From: a virus
IMG/VR virus record: IMGVR_UViG_3300036985_002823
Coordinates: 1-47,483 of that record
Direction: 5' to 3' (one strand)
Length of the DNA: 47,483 bases
Below are positions 1 through 8,532 of the stretch, piece by piece. The notes below the pieces were generated by a model. It made no database searches and was not told the origin of the DNA. It saw only the letters and a program-made list of their open reading frames with translations. The position numbers and the translations under genes were made by a program. How positions within the stretch are numbered: the first letter of the stretch is position 1; every line of letters begins with the position of its first letter.

Positions 1-126
1 ATATGCTTTAGTAAAAACCAACTTACTTATGAAGAAGTTAAGCATCAGTTTGTACTAGGTGTATTAGAAAGTCAAGCATTTCTCAATGGTAATATAGCTG
101 GTAAATGGTTTAAGGGAAAAGTATAA
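1..126 (+). CDS. 3' end of a cut-off unknown protein
   Basis: The reading frame is open from the first base to a TAA at 124-126 and gives 41 residues ending NIAGKWFKGKV. The start lies outside the window. No family is recognisable from this tail. The next gene begins 21 bases later in the same direction, so it probably belongs to the same early operon. It is called coding because the frame is open and in line with the packing of the genes that follow; it is too short to be sure. Confidence 0.5.
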   Translation: MCFSKNQLTYEEVKHQFVLGVLESQAFLNGNIAGKWFKGKV

Positions 127-147
127 TGAAAATATACAAGGAAAAAT

Positions 148-522
148 ATGACAGAAGAAACATTAGATACATGGCAAAAAGCTGTTGTCTTTTTAAAAGA
201 CAGAGGTGTTAAACAAATAAGAATAACATATGAAGGATCAGGAGATTCTGGAGCTATAGACAATGTTCTTTATTATGATAAAGAAGATGATGAATATTAT
301 TCTAGTCAGTTAAACATAAATGAATCTCAGCATGATGATATACAAAATCTAGCATATCCTATGTTAGATGGTTTAGAAGACTGGTATAACAATGAAGGTG
401 GTTATGGTACCATTACCATTGATCTTGATGAGTTTATTTATAATATACAAAATAATATAAGAATAACTGAAGTTGAAATGTATAGCCACAACGGCTTACT
501 AAAAGAATACTTAAAAGAATAA
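148..522 (+). CDS. Small acidic conserved protein, DUF6878-like
   Basis: This 124-residue acidic protein contains the string YEGSGDSGAID near residues 29-39, followed by strongly acidic segments. That GSGDSG pattern recalls DUF6878 proteins of phages and plasmids; the match is from memory. No enzyme motif, signal peptide or membrane segment is visible. The function is unknown. The stop is followed one base later by the next start, which indicates co-translation with the 115-residue protein downstream. An ATG at 126 lies in another frame that stops quickly, so 148 is preferred. Confidence 0.75.
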   Translation: MTEETLDTWQKAVVFLKDRGVKQIRITYEGSGDSGAIDNVLYYDKEDDEYYSSQLNINESQHDDIQNLAYPMLDGLEDWYNNEGGYGTITIDLDEFIYNIQNNIRITEVEMYSHNGLLKEYLKE

Positions 523-523
523 C

Positions 524-871
524 ATGAGTCATCCTATTCAGCACAGCAAAAGCTCAGCTAAAAAGTTTGGTGGTCAATGGGAAGATTATATCAAGTATCA
601 TGAGTGGTTTGATGAAACCAAAGGATGGGTTGGTCATAGTATTCACAGAATGTTTCGGCACCACTCTGAAGGCATATTTGAATGTGAAAAAATATTTGGT
701 ACACATTTTTTTAACTCAGATAATAATATTGTATACACCCGGTATGTAGGTGAACAGCATGTCAAAGAAGACTGCAATGGCTATATTCCATCAGCTAAAG
801 AATGGGTAGATGCTCTTAACAACAAAGAAACACCAACATGGATGCTCAAGACACAAAAACTAGAGGATTAA
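524..871 (+). CDS. Conserved small protein, DUF6915-like
   Basis: A 115-residue protein rich in His and Trp. It starts MSHPIQHSKSSAKKFGG and carries RMFRHHSEGIFECEKIFG in the middle, then EQHVKEDCNGYIPSAKEW. This layout (FGG, HH..GIF..E..FG, NSD, EQHV..D.G.IP) resembles the DUF6915 family found in phages and mobile elements, by memory. The conserved His, Glu and Asp positions could bind a metal, but no activity is known to me. Its 3' end overlaps the next gene by 34 bases in another frame. Confidence 0.75.
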   Translation: MSHPIQHSKSSAKKFGGQWEDYIKYHEWFDETKGWVGHSIHRMFRHHSEGIFECEKIFGTHFFNSDNNIVYTRYVGEQHVKEDCNGYIPSAKEWVDALNNKETPTWMLKTQKLED

Positions 872-1290
872 CTAATAAAATAAAAATTGATGAAGAATCT
901 TATAATAGCTTACTAGATATGTTAAATGCATCTGATGAAGATGCAATAGTAGCACTTACTGCTATAAACAATCTAGGAGGCAAAAAGAATCTTCTTCAAA
1001 CACTATTCTTAAGAAAGAATGCAAACTGCAGAAAAGATCTTTGGGAAAAACATGCTAAGAAAGTCCTTAAGTATCACGGTAGCTACACAGCTATGACACT
1101 AAAGTTTATTACATATGCTGATTTGTTTAAAGTAATTAAACACAACAAGTATACTTCTAAAGAAGACAAAGAGTTTGATATAGTGTTTTACACTAAAAGA
1201 CTACAAGATTTCATTAGTAGAAGTTTAATAGGCTTTGAAGATCTAATTGACTCTATAGAAATAAATGTAAAGCTAAAACAACATGAGTAA
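838..1290 (+). CDS. Unknown 150-aa protein
   Basis: I do not recognise a family. The protein is lysine-rich and predicted mostly helical, with NASDEDAIVALTAINNLGG near residues 30-48 and a long charged C-terminal half. It has no signal peptide or membrane segment. It overlaps the end of the previous gene by 34 bases and the start of the VWA gene by 8 bases, so it is part of the same translated chain. Its place just before the VWA/AAA+ pair makes a linked role possible, but that is only inference. Confidence 0.7.
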   Translation: MDAQDTKTRGLTNKIKIDEESYNSLLDMLNASDEDAIVALTAINNLGGKKNLLQTLFLRKNANCRKDLWEKHAKKVLKYHGSYTAMTLKFITYADLFKVIKHNKYTSKEDKEFDIVFYTKRLQDFISRSLIGFEDLIDSIEINVKLKQHE

Positions 1291-2527
1291 CAAAGCAGAA
1301 GAACTAGCAAAAGCTAGTAAAGAGTTAATGCTTAAGGAACCCTTCTATGGTATGTTCCTTACAATGTTAAACAAACAATGGAGTAATAAAGTACCTACTG
1401 CAGGTGTTAGCAGGCTAGGTATTAATTATCAGTTGTATCTAAATGAAGAGTTTTGGAAGACTCTTGAACCTAAACATAGAATAGCTTTGATCAAGCACGA
1501 ATTGCTTCATATAGGTTTTTTTCATATAACAGATTTTGATCACCTTACAAATAAAAAAATAGCTAACATAGCTATGGATTGTGAAATAAATCAATTTATA
1601 GATGAAGATAGTTTGCCACCAGGTGGTATGACTCTTGATTTGTTTCCTGAACTAAAACTAGAAAAGAAACAAGGTACCAAGTATTATTATGATAAGCTAA
1701 TGCAAGCTGCTAATAATCCGGGAACTTGTCCTAATCTAGATAAGATGATGGAAGCTGATGGTAATGGAGATGGTACTTGTGAAGTAGAAGTTGATGGAGA
1801 AGGTAATATTAAAGTAAAATTACCTAATCATGATTCTTGGCAAGAGTTTGAAGATCTTGATGAAGCAACTAAGAAGTTGATTAAAACACAAACAGAGCAT
1901 ATTCTTAAAGAAGTAGCTGATCAGGTTACTAAATCTAGAGGTACAGTACCCGGAGAGTTTGCAGAAATCTTACAAAAGATTAATGAGCTAGAACCTCCTA
2001 AGTTTAATTGGAGAGGATATCTTAGAAGGTTTGTTGGTGGGACTATTAAACATAACACCAGAATGTCCAGACACAAACCTAATTTTAGATTCATAGAAAA
2101 TCCTGGTATGAAGCATAAGTATAAAAAGAATATACTTCTTGCTATAGATACTTCAGGATCAGTATCTACAAGTGAGCTTCAAGAATTCTTATCAGAGATG
2201 TATCATATTCAAAAGAGTGGTACTAATATTACTGTCATTCAATGTGATAGTTCTATATCTCATATAGGAAAGTTTGATTCTAAAGCAGATTTTAAAATAC
2301 ATGGCAGAGGAGGCACCAGCTTTGAGCCTGTAACAGATTATTATGATCAGAATTTTAGAAAATTCAACTGCTTGATTTATTTTACAGATGGTGAGGCACC
2401 AGCCCCAGATAAATGTAGAGGACCAGTATTATGGGTTATCTCTAGTCAGTCCCAAGGACTAAATAAAGATTTAGAAGGTTTACAAATTCAATTACCAAAA
2501 GATTATGGCAACAAACAACAAAATTAG
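1283..2527 (+). CDS. VWA-domain protein with HExxH zinc-peptidase site
   Basis: The 414-residue protein has two recognisable parts. Near the N-terminus is KHELLHIGFFH, with H72-E73-xx-H76, the zinc-binding signature of metallopeptidases. The C-terminal half has a von Willebrand A fold signature: D289-T-S291-G-S293, then T345 in GRGGTSFEP and D369 in FTDGEAP, which together form a metal-ion-dependent adhesion site. This matches VWA-like predicted metallopeptidases (DUF2201 type), which usually sit beside a MoxR AAA+ ATPase, as here. The gene ends with TAG and overlaps the ATPase start by 23 bases. The pair probably works as a chaperone or remodelling unit; the target is unknown. Confidence 0.88.
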   Translation: MSNKAEELAKASKELMLKEPFYGMFLTMLNKQWSNKVPTAGVSRLGINYQLYLNEEFWKTLEPKHRIALIKHELLHIGFFHITDFDHLTNKKIANIAMDCEINQFIDEDSLPPGGMTLDLFPELKLEKKQGTKYYYDKLMQAANNPGTCPNLDKMMEADGNGDGTCEVEVDGEGNIKVKLPNHDSWQEFEDLDEATKKLIKTQTEHILKEVADQVTKSRGTVPGEFAEILQKINELEPPKFNWRGYLRRFVGGTIKHNTRMSRHKPNFRFIENPGMKHKYKKNILLAIDTSGSVSTSELQEFLSEMYHIQKSGTNITVIQCDSSISHIGKFDSKADFKIHGRGGTSFEPVTDYYDQNFRKFNCLIYFTDGEAPAPDKCRGPVLWVISSQSQGLNKDLEGLQIQLPKDYGNKQQN

Positions 2528-4774
2528 CATGAACTCTGAAGAGTTAAAATCATTATTAACTTATATCTATAACAATAATAAAATATTATTGGATAAAGGA
2601 TTGGCTGTACAAACAGTGAATGTAGAAGGTGAAGCAGGTGGTGGTAAAACTTCTACTATTCTTCAGTTAGCTAATGAGTTAGGTTTAGAGTTAGTTAGAA
2701 GAAATTTAGCAGAGTATGAGGATGTATCGGATTATAAAAAATAAATTTGCATAAATGGAAGAAATATAGTATCTTGTAGTTAAAACTTAACTTATAGAAC
2801 TATGAAAAATCTATTTAAAGACTTAAAAACTAAAGATCTTAAAAACAAGTGTGGTATTTATATTATACAATGTAAAGAACACTTATATGTAGGAAGTAGT
2901 AAATCATTGTGGTCAAGATTATATGAGCATAGATATGACATGAAAAATAATATTCATGGTAATGGCTATTTACAACATTGTTTTAATAAATATGGAGAAA
3001 CAGAAATCTATTTTAAAATAGTAGAATTTTGTGAACCTGTTGATAGAACTGTTAGAGAAGCTTATTATATAAAAGAATTAAAAGCTACAATGAATATGCA
3101 AGATCCTGTAACAAAAGTATTAAGTAAAGTATCAAGAGAAAAAATCTCAAAATCTTTAAAAGAATCTTATGCTAGCAATCAACATAAAAAACCAGATAAA
3201 AAACCTGTTGAAATGTATGATTTAGCTGGAGATTTTATAAAAGACTTTATTAATTGTGAAGAAGCTGCTAAGGAATTAGGAGTATCAACACATCACATAC
3301 AAGTTACAGCATCTAAATACTATGAAGGAAGAGTATGTGGAATAAACAGATTTAGATACAAAGACTCTAAAGTTTTACCACAAAAATTCAACTACATTAG
3401 ACCTCAAGTTATTACAAAATATTTTGATTTATTTATTATTGAACCTACAGGAGAAGAAGTTCCTGTAAAAAAGGGTATCAAGAATATAAATCAAATGCTT
3501 GTAGATCAACTTGTTAAAGGTAAAAGAGAAATAGTCTTAAAAGCAAAACCTACTAGGTCCGAGTAAAATTGTGTGAACTCAGGGAACAGCCTTATAAACA
3601 AGGCCAATCCTGATCCAAGTACTATAGAAATATAGTAAAGGAGCAACGACTAGGTAAAGTAATCTTAACAGGTGGTGCTGAAGACAAAATACCCAAGAGC
3701 GCACAACTATATTTTAATGCTACCAAGTATTAATAAAATATAGATGATATAGTCTGAACACTGTGTATACATAAAGACAGTGAGCTATAGGATAAAGAGC
3801 CTATAGGATAACAAATGTTAGTAGGTTATCCTTGTAAAGAACATGAGATGGTAGGTAAAGATGGTGCATTCAGATGGGTTGTAGAAGGTACTATGCCTCA
3901 GTATATTCAAGCTGGTTATAAACCAACTGGTGAGAAGAGAATGACACATGCTGCACCAGAGTGGGCACAAGGTAGAACACAGCCTGTGTTATTGTTATTA
4001 GATGATTATAGTAGAGCAACAGAGAAGTTTATCCAAGCAACTATGACATTGATAGAGACTCAGTGTTATAACAGCTGGTGTTTACCTCAAGGTTCATTTA
4101 TTGTATTAACTTCTAATCCAGATAATGGTAACTATTCTGTTAGTACAATGGATGCAGCTCAGAAGACTCGTGTTATCAATGTAAACTATAAGTTTGATGT
4201 TAATGTATGGGCTAGATATGCAGAGAAAACAGGTATAGATGGTAGATGTGTTAACTTTTTATTATTACATCCTGAGTTAATGGAAGGTGAAGGCATTAAT
4301 GCTAGGACTGTAACTATGTTCTTTAACTCATTGATGTCTGTTACTAACTTTGCAGACTCTTTACCACTTATTCAACAATTAGGCGAGGCAACTACTAACC
4401 CAGAGTTTACTACCATGTTTACTACATTTATCAACAACAAGTTAGATAAGTTAGTATCTCCTAAAGATATGTTACTTCATGATAATGAAGCATATATCAT
4501 GGGTGAGTTAAACAGCTGTATTGGTACTGATAATAACTATCGTGCAGATATTGCAAGTGTATTAGCCACAAGGTTAATTAACTTTACTTGTAACTATTCT
4601 GATAACAACTCTATTACTCCAAAGATCACTGATAGATTAATCAGATTCTCTACAGATCAAATATTTACTAATGACTTAAAGTATATCATTGTTAAGCAAA
4701 TACTTAATCACAATAAGCAAAAGTTTCAAAAGCTTATGTTAAACCCTGATGTATTGAAAATGTCAATGAAATAA
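2505..4774 (+). CDS. MoxR-like AAA+ ATPase, two exons split by a group I intron
   Basis: The gene is in two exons, 2505-2732 and 3818-4774, giving about 394 residues after splicing. Exon 1 holds Walker A, GEAGGGKTS (residues 42-50), and ends ...YEDVSD. Exon 2 starts LVGYP and holds Walker B in PVLLLLDDYSRA (D138-D139) and a sensor-1-like Asn in VLTSNPDNGNY. Joining the exons gives the VSD-LVGYP sequence expected of MoxR-type ATPases, without a frame break. Unspliced reading stops at 2742-2744. MoxR ATPases act with VWA proteins, and the VWA gene overlaps this one upstream. An ATG at 3815 is intron sequence and not a true start. Starts at 2505 and 2529 are both possible. Confidence 0.88.
2733..3817 (+). 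mobile_element. Group I intron with GIY-YIG homing gene
   Basis: The boundaries are set by the protein join and by group I rules: the upstream exon ends in T (2732) and the intron ends in G (3817). The core lies after the endonuclease gene. Pairings visible by eye are P4 (TCAGG 3579-3583 with CCTGA 3609-3613), P5 (GCCTT 3589-3593 with AAGGC 3600-3604), P6a (3621-3626 with 3631-3636), P7 (GACTA 3648-3652 with TAGTC 3750-3754) and P9 (CACTGT 3759-3764 with ACAGTG 3777-3782). A further hairpin pairs 3785-3790 with 3801-3806. I could not settle P1, P3 or P8. The non-coding parts, 2733-2801 and 3567-3817, hold only ribozyme sequence. Confidence 0.87.
2802..3566 (+). CDS. Intron-encoded GIY-YIG homing endonuclease
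   Basis: This 254-residue protein has the GIY-YIG nuclease domain at the N-terminus: G18-I-Y20, Y29-V-G31, R39, H43 and the catalytic Glu near E87 in VREAYYIKEL. The C-terminal part (about 135-190) contains VEMYDLAGDFIKDF, then CEEAAKELGVSTHHI and INRFRYKD, the pattern of a NUMOD1/IENR1-type DNA-binding helix-turn-helix. It lies inside the intron, 5' of the ribozyme core, as many homing genes do. It probably cuts intron-less copies of the ATPase gene and so spreads the intron. All key residues are present, so it looks active. Confidence 0.93.
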   Translation: MKNLFKDLKTKDLKNKCGIYIIQCKEHLYVGSSKSLWSRLYEHRYDMKNNIHGNGYLQHCFNKYGETEIYFKIVEFCEPVDRTVREAYYIKELKATMNMQDPVTKVLSKVSREKISKSLKESYASNQHKKPDKKPVEMYDLAGDFIKDFINCEEAAKELGVSTHHIQVTASKYYEGRVCGINRFRYKDSKVLPQKFNYIRPQVITKYFDLFIIEPTGEEVPVKKGIKNINQMLVDQLVKGKREIVLKAKPTRSE

Positions 4775-4775
4775 T

Positions 4776-5267
4776 ATGGAAGAACAAGCAACATATACAC
4801 CACTGGTAGCAACCCCCATTAAGGGGGAAGCTCCAGTATTAAATGCAGAAGTGTATGAAACACTAAAAGGGATGCTAAGAAGCCCTGATGAAGGTAACTG
4901 GAAGATGGCTCAAATGATCTTAAATGTTTGTGATATAAATAAATCTATATACTGGATTTGGAAACTTACAAGAGAAGGTTATGCTTCTAGAATGGTAAAC
5001 TTGAGAACTAAAGCAAGTAGAACTTTTAGGGATCACAGTAGACTATTTTATATTAGTGGTAAAGGTAGTTTAAACTTTGCAGAATATTGTATAAGAGAAA
5101 AAGTGCTTACTCCTGAAATATTTCAATATTTAGAGAAAGATCTAATGAGTAGAGCTGATCTTCAGTTTAAACACACTTTCTATGATACACAGTATAAGAT
5201 AAAAGATAAGTATAAACATCTTACTAATAATGTTGAATTTATAAAAGCAAATGATAAAGATGAGTAA
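4776..5267 (+). CDS. Unknown 163-aa protein
   Basis: I do not recognise a family. The protein has an N-terminal stretch with TPLVATPIKGEAPVLNAEVY and then a helical, basic region rich in aromatic residues (SIYWIWKLTREGYASRM). No catalytic motif is visible. It starts one base after the ATPase stop and overlaps the next gene, so it is translated with the ATPase/VWA set and may act with it. A GC-rich hairpin (4813-4827) lies inside the first 52 bases of the gene and may affect translation. Confidence 0.75.
   Translation: MEEQATYTPLVATPIKGEAPVLNAEVYETLKGMLRSPDEGNWKMAQMILNVCDINKSIYWIWKLTREGYASRMVNLRTKASRTFRDHSRLFYISGKGSLNFAEYCIREKVLTPEIFQYLEKDLMSRADLQFKHTFYDTQYKIKDKYKHLTNNVEFIKANDKDE
4813..4827 (+). 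promoter_or_regulatory. GC hairpin near a start codon
   Basis: CCCCC at 4813-4817 and GGGGG at 4823-4827 form a perfect five-pair stem with the loop ATTAA. It starts 37 bases after an ATG in a very AT-rich genome, where runs of five C and five G are rare. It has no T-run, so it is not a terminator. It could slow ribosomes or protect mRNA; this is inference only. Confidence 0.35.
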
Positions 5268-6399
5268 TATACAAAAGACACTGCATTTTGGTCATAGTTA
5301 CTATAATGTAGATACAAACAAACCACTTGACTATAATAAAGTTAGTGTAATAAATGGAAAAGAATATTTAAACAAAATAGAAAACAAGTTTAATAAAGTA
5401 TATACACCAACAGCAGGTGACATACTTTATATATTTCCTGATTCTACTATTCCTAGATTTAAACTTAAAAGTTTTTGTGAAGCTAATAATATTAAAATAA
5501 CTAATAACAAGCAAAAAGCTAATATTTTAGTAGCTAATCCTTCTGCACTTAGTAATCAAATGTTTGAAACAAAACATTGGTTAAGAACATTAAAGAAAGA
5601 AAGTTTAGTTAAGTATCTTAATAGCAAAGTTCCTATTAACAATGTTTTATTCTCTCAATTAAGAGAAGATATAAAAGATGTAAACTATGAATATATACTT
5701 TGTAGTTATGGTTTTTTAGATAAAATTAATAGTGGTAAATTTGGTATATCAGCAAAGTTTATTCAATATGATGATGTAATTGATGAAGATGATCCTAAGA
5801 CTTTAAATAATCACTGGGATTTTGATTATAACAATGGTCCACATTACTTACTTTTAGAAGAACAAAAAGCTACTTATCAGTTTGTAGAAGCCAATATTAA
5901 CAATCTGTATCATCAAGATGCTTTACTTAATCTTATTAATACAGGTGTTGTTATTGATGAAGAGTTATACAAAGGTCTTAGTAACATGCTAGAAAGTAAA
6001 AATAACTCTGATCATATTGTAGCTTTAGAAGCTATGGCAAATGCAGATTATTTAGAGTCAGCAGTTTATATCTTGTTGTTGTTCAAAGAACATAGCAGAA
6101 GAATCTTTGACTGTCCTACTAGATACCATGTTAATTTTAAGAGCTTGTGTAACTTCTTTGATATTAATAGAAGATCTTATGTGGGTATAGATGAGATTGT
6201 AAAAAAGCTTGTTGAAAAAGATATTCTTACTAGCAAGAATCTTTATATGTTACTAAACTTAGTAAAAGAAGAAGTTGAAAATAGTGGTAATACAGATTGT
6301 TTTAAAATGACTGATGTATTACCAACACCAGAACTTCAAGAACTTGCTAAAATAACAGATGCTAAACAAGTAAAAGAAGAAACAATAGAAGAACTATGA
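5260..6399 (+). CDS. Unknown 379-aa protein
   Basis: The family is not recognised. The protein begins MSNIQKTLHFGHSYY if the ATG at 5260 is used; this start overlaps the previous stop by eight bases (5260-5267). An ATG at 5251 would add three residues. The N-terminal third includes GDILYIFPDSTIPRFKLKSF; the middle and C-terminal parts are helical and acidic, ending VKEETIEEL. No membrane segment, signal or nuclease motif was seen. It overlaps the DUF3799-type nuclease gene by four bases and sits in the replication block, so a DNA-metabolism role is plausible but unproved. Confidence 0.75.
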   Translation: MSNIQKTLHFGHSYYNVDTNKPLDYNKVSVINGKEYLNKIENKFNKVYTPTAGDILYIFPDSTIPRFKLKSFCEANNIKITNNKQKANILVANPSALSNQMFETKHWLRTLKKESLVKYLNSKVPINNVLFSQLREDIKDVNYEYILCSYGFLDKINSGKFGISAKFIQYDDVIDEDDPKTLNNHWDFDYNNGPHYLLLEEQKATYQFVEANINNLYHQDALLNLINTGVVIDEELYKGLSNMLESKNNSDHIVALEAMANADYLESAVYILLLFKEHSRRIFDCPTRYHVNFKSLCNFFDINRRSYVGIDEIVKKLVEKDILTSKNLYMLLNLVKEEVENSGNTDCFKMTDVLPTPELQELAKITDAKQVKEETIEEL

Positions 6400-7409
6400 C
6401 AGAAACAACTAAAAAGACTCCTGCTGAATTAGAGCAGGAGTTTTATTCCAAGCCTTTGTATCTTAGTTATTCAGGATTGAATAAACTATTATACTCACCT
6501 CAACTGTATTATAAGCACTATGTGCTACAACAGAGAGAAGAACAACTAGAATCTTATCTTATTGATGGAAAAGTTATCCACTGTTTATTGTTAAATGATG
6601 GATCATTTGATGAAAATTTTATACTTTTGCCATCAACACTTCCAACAGGCAACTCAAGATTAGTGATAGACAAGGTCTTTTCACAAGTAGACAAAAGCAA
6701 TCCAGGATTACTCTCAGACCACTCAAACATTATAGTAGATATACTCAAAGAAATCAACTTACACCAGTCTCTTAAAACTGATGAGCAAAGAGTAGCTAAG
6801 ATTGTAACAGAAGAAAATATTAGTTATTATTCTTTCTTATTGAGTAGGGGAAACAAAGACATGATAGACTCAGAAACTTTACAAAGATGCAATGAGGCAG
6901 TAGATATACTTAAAGCTGATCCACAAGTGTGTAAGCTATTAGGTATATACAGATCAGAGATGGAGAACATAGACATACTTAATGAAATAGAGTTTCAAGA
7001 AAAAGATATAAATCTAGATCTTCCTCTAGGAGTAAAGGGTATTGTAGACAGTATTCAAATAAATCATGATGAGAAAGTAATCTACATTAATGACTTAAAG
7101 ACTACCGGTAAAACAATATCTGATTTTCCAGAGACTATAGAGTTTTATAACTATTCTATTCAAGCTGCTATTTATAAAAGACTAGTAACACACTATAAGA
7201 AAGATCTTATTAATTCTGGTTATAAAGTAGTCTTTAATTTTATAGTAATAGATAAGTATCAACAAGTTTATTGTTTTAAAGTTTCTGATGGGACTATGCT
7301 TGTTTGGGATAATCTTTTGTTAGAAAAGATGCATGAAGCAGCATGGCACTACAAACACCGGAATTATAAGTTACCTTACAAATTTGCTGCTAGTCAAGTA
7401 ATTTTATAA
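6396..7409 (+). CDS. PD-(D/E)XK nuclease, DUF3799-like
   Basis: The 337-residue protein starts with a segment containing YSGLNKLLYSPQLYYKHYV, typical of Cas4/RecB-like nucleases that begin with a 'S.L......P..Y' helix. The catalytic core is visible: GVKGIVDSIQI with D218, then INDLKTTGK with D233 and K235, then a helix with Q256 in YSIQAAIYKRL. This order fits the PDDEXK DUF3799 group, relatives of RecE-type exonucleases used in phage recombination or DNA end processing. The start overlaps the previous stop by four bases. It probably acts in the cell on phage or host DNA; the substrate cannot be told from sequence. Confidence 0.87.
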   Translation: MTETTKKTPAELEQEFYSKPLYLSYSGLNKLLYSPQLYYKHYVLQQREEQLESYLIDGKVIHCLLLNDGSFDENFILLPSTLPTGNSRLVIDKVFSQVDKSNPGLLSDHSNIIVDILKEINLHQSLKTDEQRVAKIVTEENISYYSFLLSRGNKDMIDSETLQRCNEAVDILKADPQVCKLLGIYRSEMENIDILNEIEFQEKDINLDLPLGVKGIVDSIQINHDEKVIYINDLKTTGKTISDFPETIEFYNYSIQAAIYKRLVTHYKKDLINSGYKVVFNFIVIDKYQQVYCFKVSDGTMLVWDNLLLEKMHEAAWHYKHRNYKLPYKFAASQVIL

Positions 7410-7426
7410 TTTTATTCAAAAAACTT

Positions 7427-7993
7427 ATGACATTAACATCTTTGTACAGAGATTATTTCCAAAAGAGCAGAGTATTTCTGTATCCTATACTAGAAATTAA
7501 AAGAGGTGTAAGTGTTACTCCCATAGAAACTTATATTTCATGGGATGGGCACTACAAACCTGAAGACAGAAAGTTTATAGTACTTTATCATTTAAGAAAT
7601 GACAAGGACTTTATAACTTTTGAGAAGAATATCTTGTTAGGAAACAAACTATTCTGTGATTTTAAGCCTGTTGAAGACAACAAGGCTGTTTATGTGTTTG
7701 ATTTTACAACCTTTGCAGCAGATTGGGATAACATTATTGATGGTAATTACTCAAAGCTAAGTAAACTGTATAAGAGAAAGATAGAGAACTTCTATGGCAG
7801 GAAGGATTCTAACTTTGCTTATATAGAAAGTTTCTTATATCCTGAGAAATACTTTAGCATGTACTCCCAGATAATAGATGTACCAGAATCTCTGCTAAAA
7901 GAGGTTGGAGAATTATGTTCTAAGATGGATCTAGACAAAGAAACATTAAAAGCAAATGTTAAAAGTTTGGAACTTAGAACAAAAACCCTTTAA
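7427..7993 (+). CDS. Unknown 188-aa protein
   Basis: No family is recognised. The N-terminal half looks beta-rich and contains YLHRN-like aromatic segments (FIVLYHLRND, YVFDFTTFAADWDN); the C-terminal half is helical. Neither signal peptide nor membrane helix is visible. It lies between the nuclease and the 140-residue gene with gaps of 17 and 23 bases, in the same transcript. The AT-rich leader before its ATG is typical of the genes here and has no Shine-Dalgarno motif. Confidence 0.75.
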   Translation: MTLTSLYRDYFQKSRVFLYPILEIKRGVSVTPIETYISWDGHYKPEDRKFIVLYHLRNDKDFITFEKNILLGNKLFCDFKPVEDNKAVYVFDFTTFAADWDNIIDGNYSKLSKLYKRKIENFYGRKDSNFAYIESFLYPEKYFSMYSQIIDVPESLLKEVGELCSKMDLDKETLKANVKSLELRTKTL

Positions 7994-8016
7994 TTTGTAA
8001 CCCTTAAACCAAATTT

Positions 8017-8439
8017 ATGACAGACTACAAAACAATGATGTTGGTGACAATTCCTTGGACACCAACAGAGAAAAGCTTCAGATTAATTCCTGTATCATCA
8101 GAATGTCCTTACCTGGATGTTGTGTACTGGAGAGACAAGAAAGTATTAGAGATTAACTCTACTTTCAAGAAACAAGAGTATGCAATGTTCCCAAAAGTAG
8201 ATGACAATGGTGATATTGAAATGAGAAAGTCACCTAAGAAAGCTGAAAATGGTCAGACAACTTCTGAGAAACAAGAAAGAAGAATGACTGAAGTTTTACA
8301 GAAGTATTACATTATTGACAAAGAAGAGATATTAAACTTTGTAAAAAGGTTTGCTATCAATGCTGATGAGATTGCTTATGACAAGATCATTAATGAAAGT
8401 GATATTGTAATAGCAGGTACACCTCAGATTATTACCTAA
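8017..8439 (+). CDS. Unknown 140-aa protein
   Basis: The family is not recognised. The protein starts MTDYKTMMLVTIPWTPTEK and has a basic linker near RKSPKKAENGQTTSEKQ, then a helical end. No catalytic motif is visible. It is the last gene before a strong intrinsic terminator (8461-8490), so it closes the first transcription unit of the left block. Its length and position suggest a small replication or regulatory protein, but nothing in it proves this. Confidence 0.75.
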   Translation: MTDYKTMMLVTIPWTPTEKSFRLIPVSSECPYLDVVYWRDKKVLEINSTFKKQEYAMFPKVDDNGDIEMRKSPKKAENGQTTSEKQERRMTEVLQKYYIIDKEEILNFVKRFAINADEIAYDKIINESDIVIAGTPQIIT

Positions 8440-8460
8440 ACAAAACCATGGCGTGGTTAT

Positions 8461-8490
8461 AGGGAGTGGAGAAATCTACTCCCTTTTTTA
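8461..8490 (+). terminator. Intrinsic terminator with GAAA loop
   Basis: The stem 8461-8470 (AGGGAGTGGA) pairs with 8475-8484 (TCTACTCCCT) through ten pairs with one G-T wobble. The loop is GAAA and is followed by a run of T. A weaker hairpin (AACCA 8444-8448 with TGGTT 8454-8458) stands just upstream. It lies between the 140-residue gene and the ExoX-tail-like gene, so a new promoter probably lies in 8490-8532; I could not identify its boxes. Confidence 0.87.
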
Positions 8491-8532
8491 TCTAACTTAA
8501 CACGGGGGAACAGCTTAACTGAACAAAATAAT

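Noticed and set aside
72-263. Minus-strand ORF of 63 residues at the left edge
   Set aside because: It runs against two plus-strand genes in a block where all genes are plus, and its sequence shows no family features.
2505-2744. A separate 79-residue ATP-binding protein
   Set aside because: It stops inside the intron. Joining 2732 to 3818 gives a complete MoxR-like ATPase, so it is exon 1 of a split gene and not a gene of its own.
3815-4774. A separate protein starting at ATG 3815
   Set aside because: The ATG is the last three bases of the intron; the protein lacks Walker A unless joined to exon 1.
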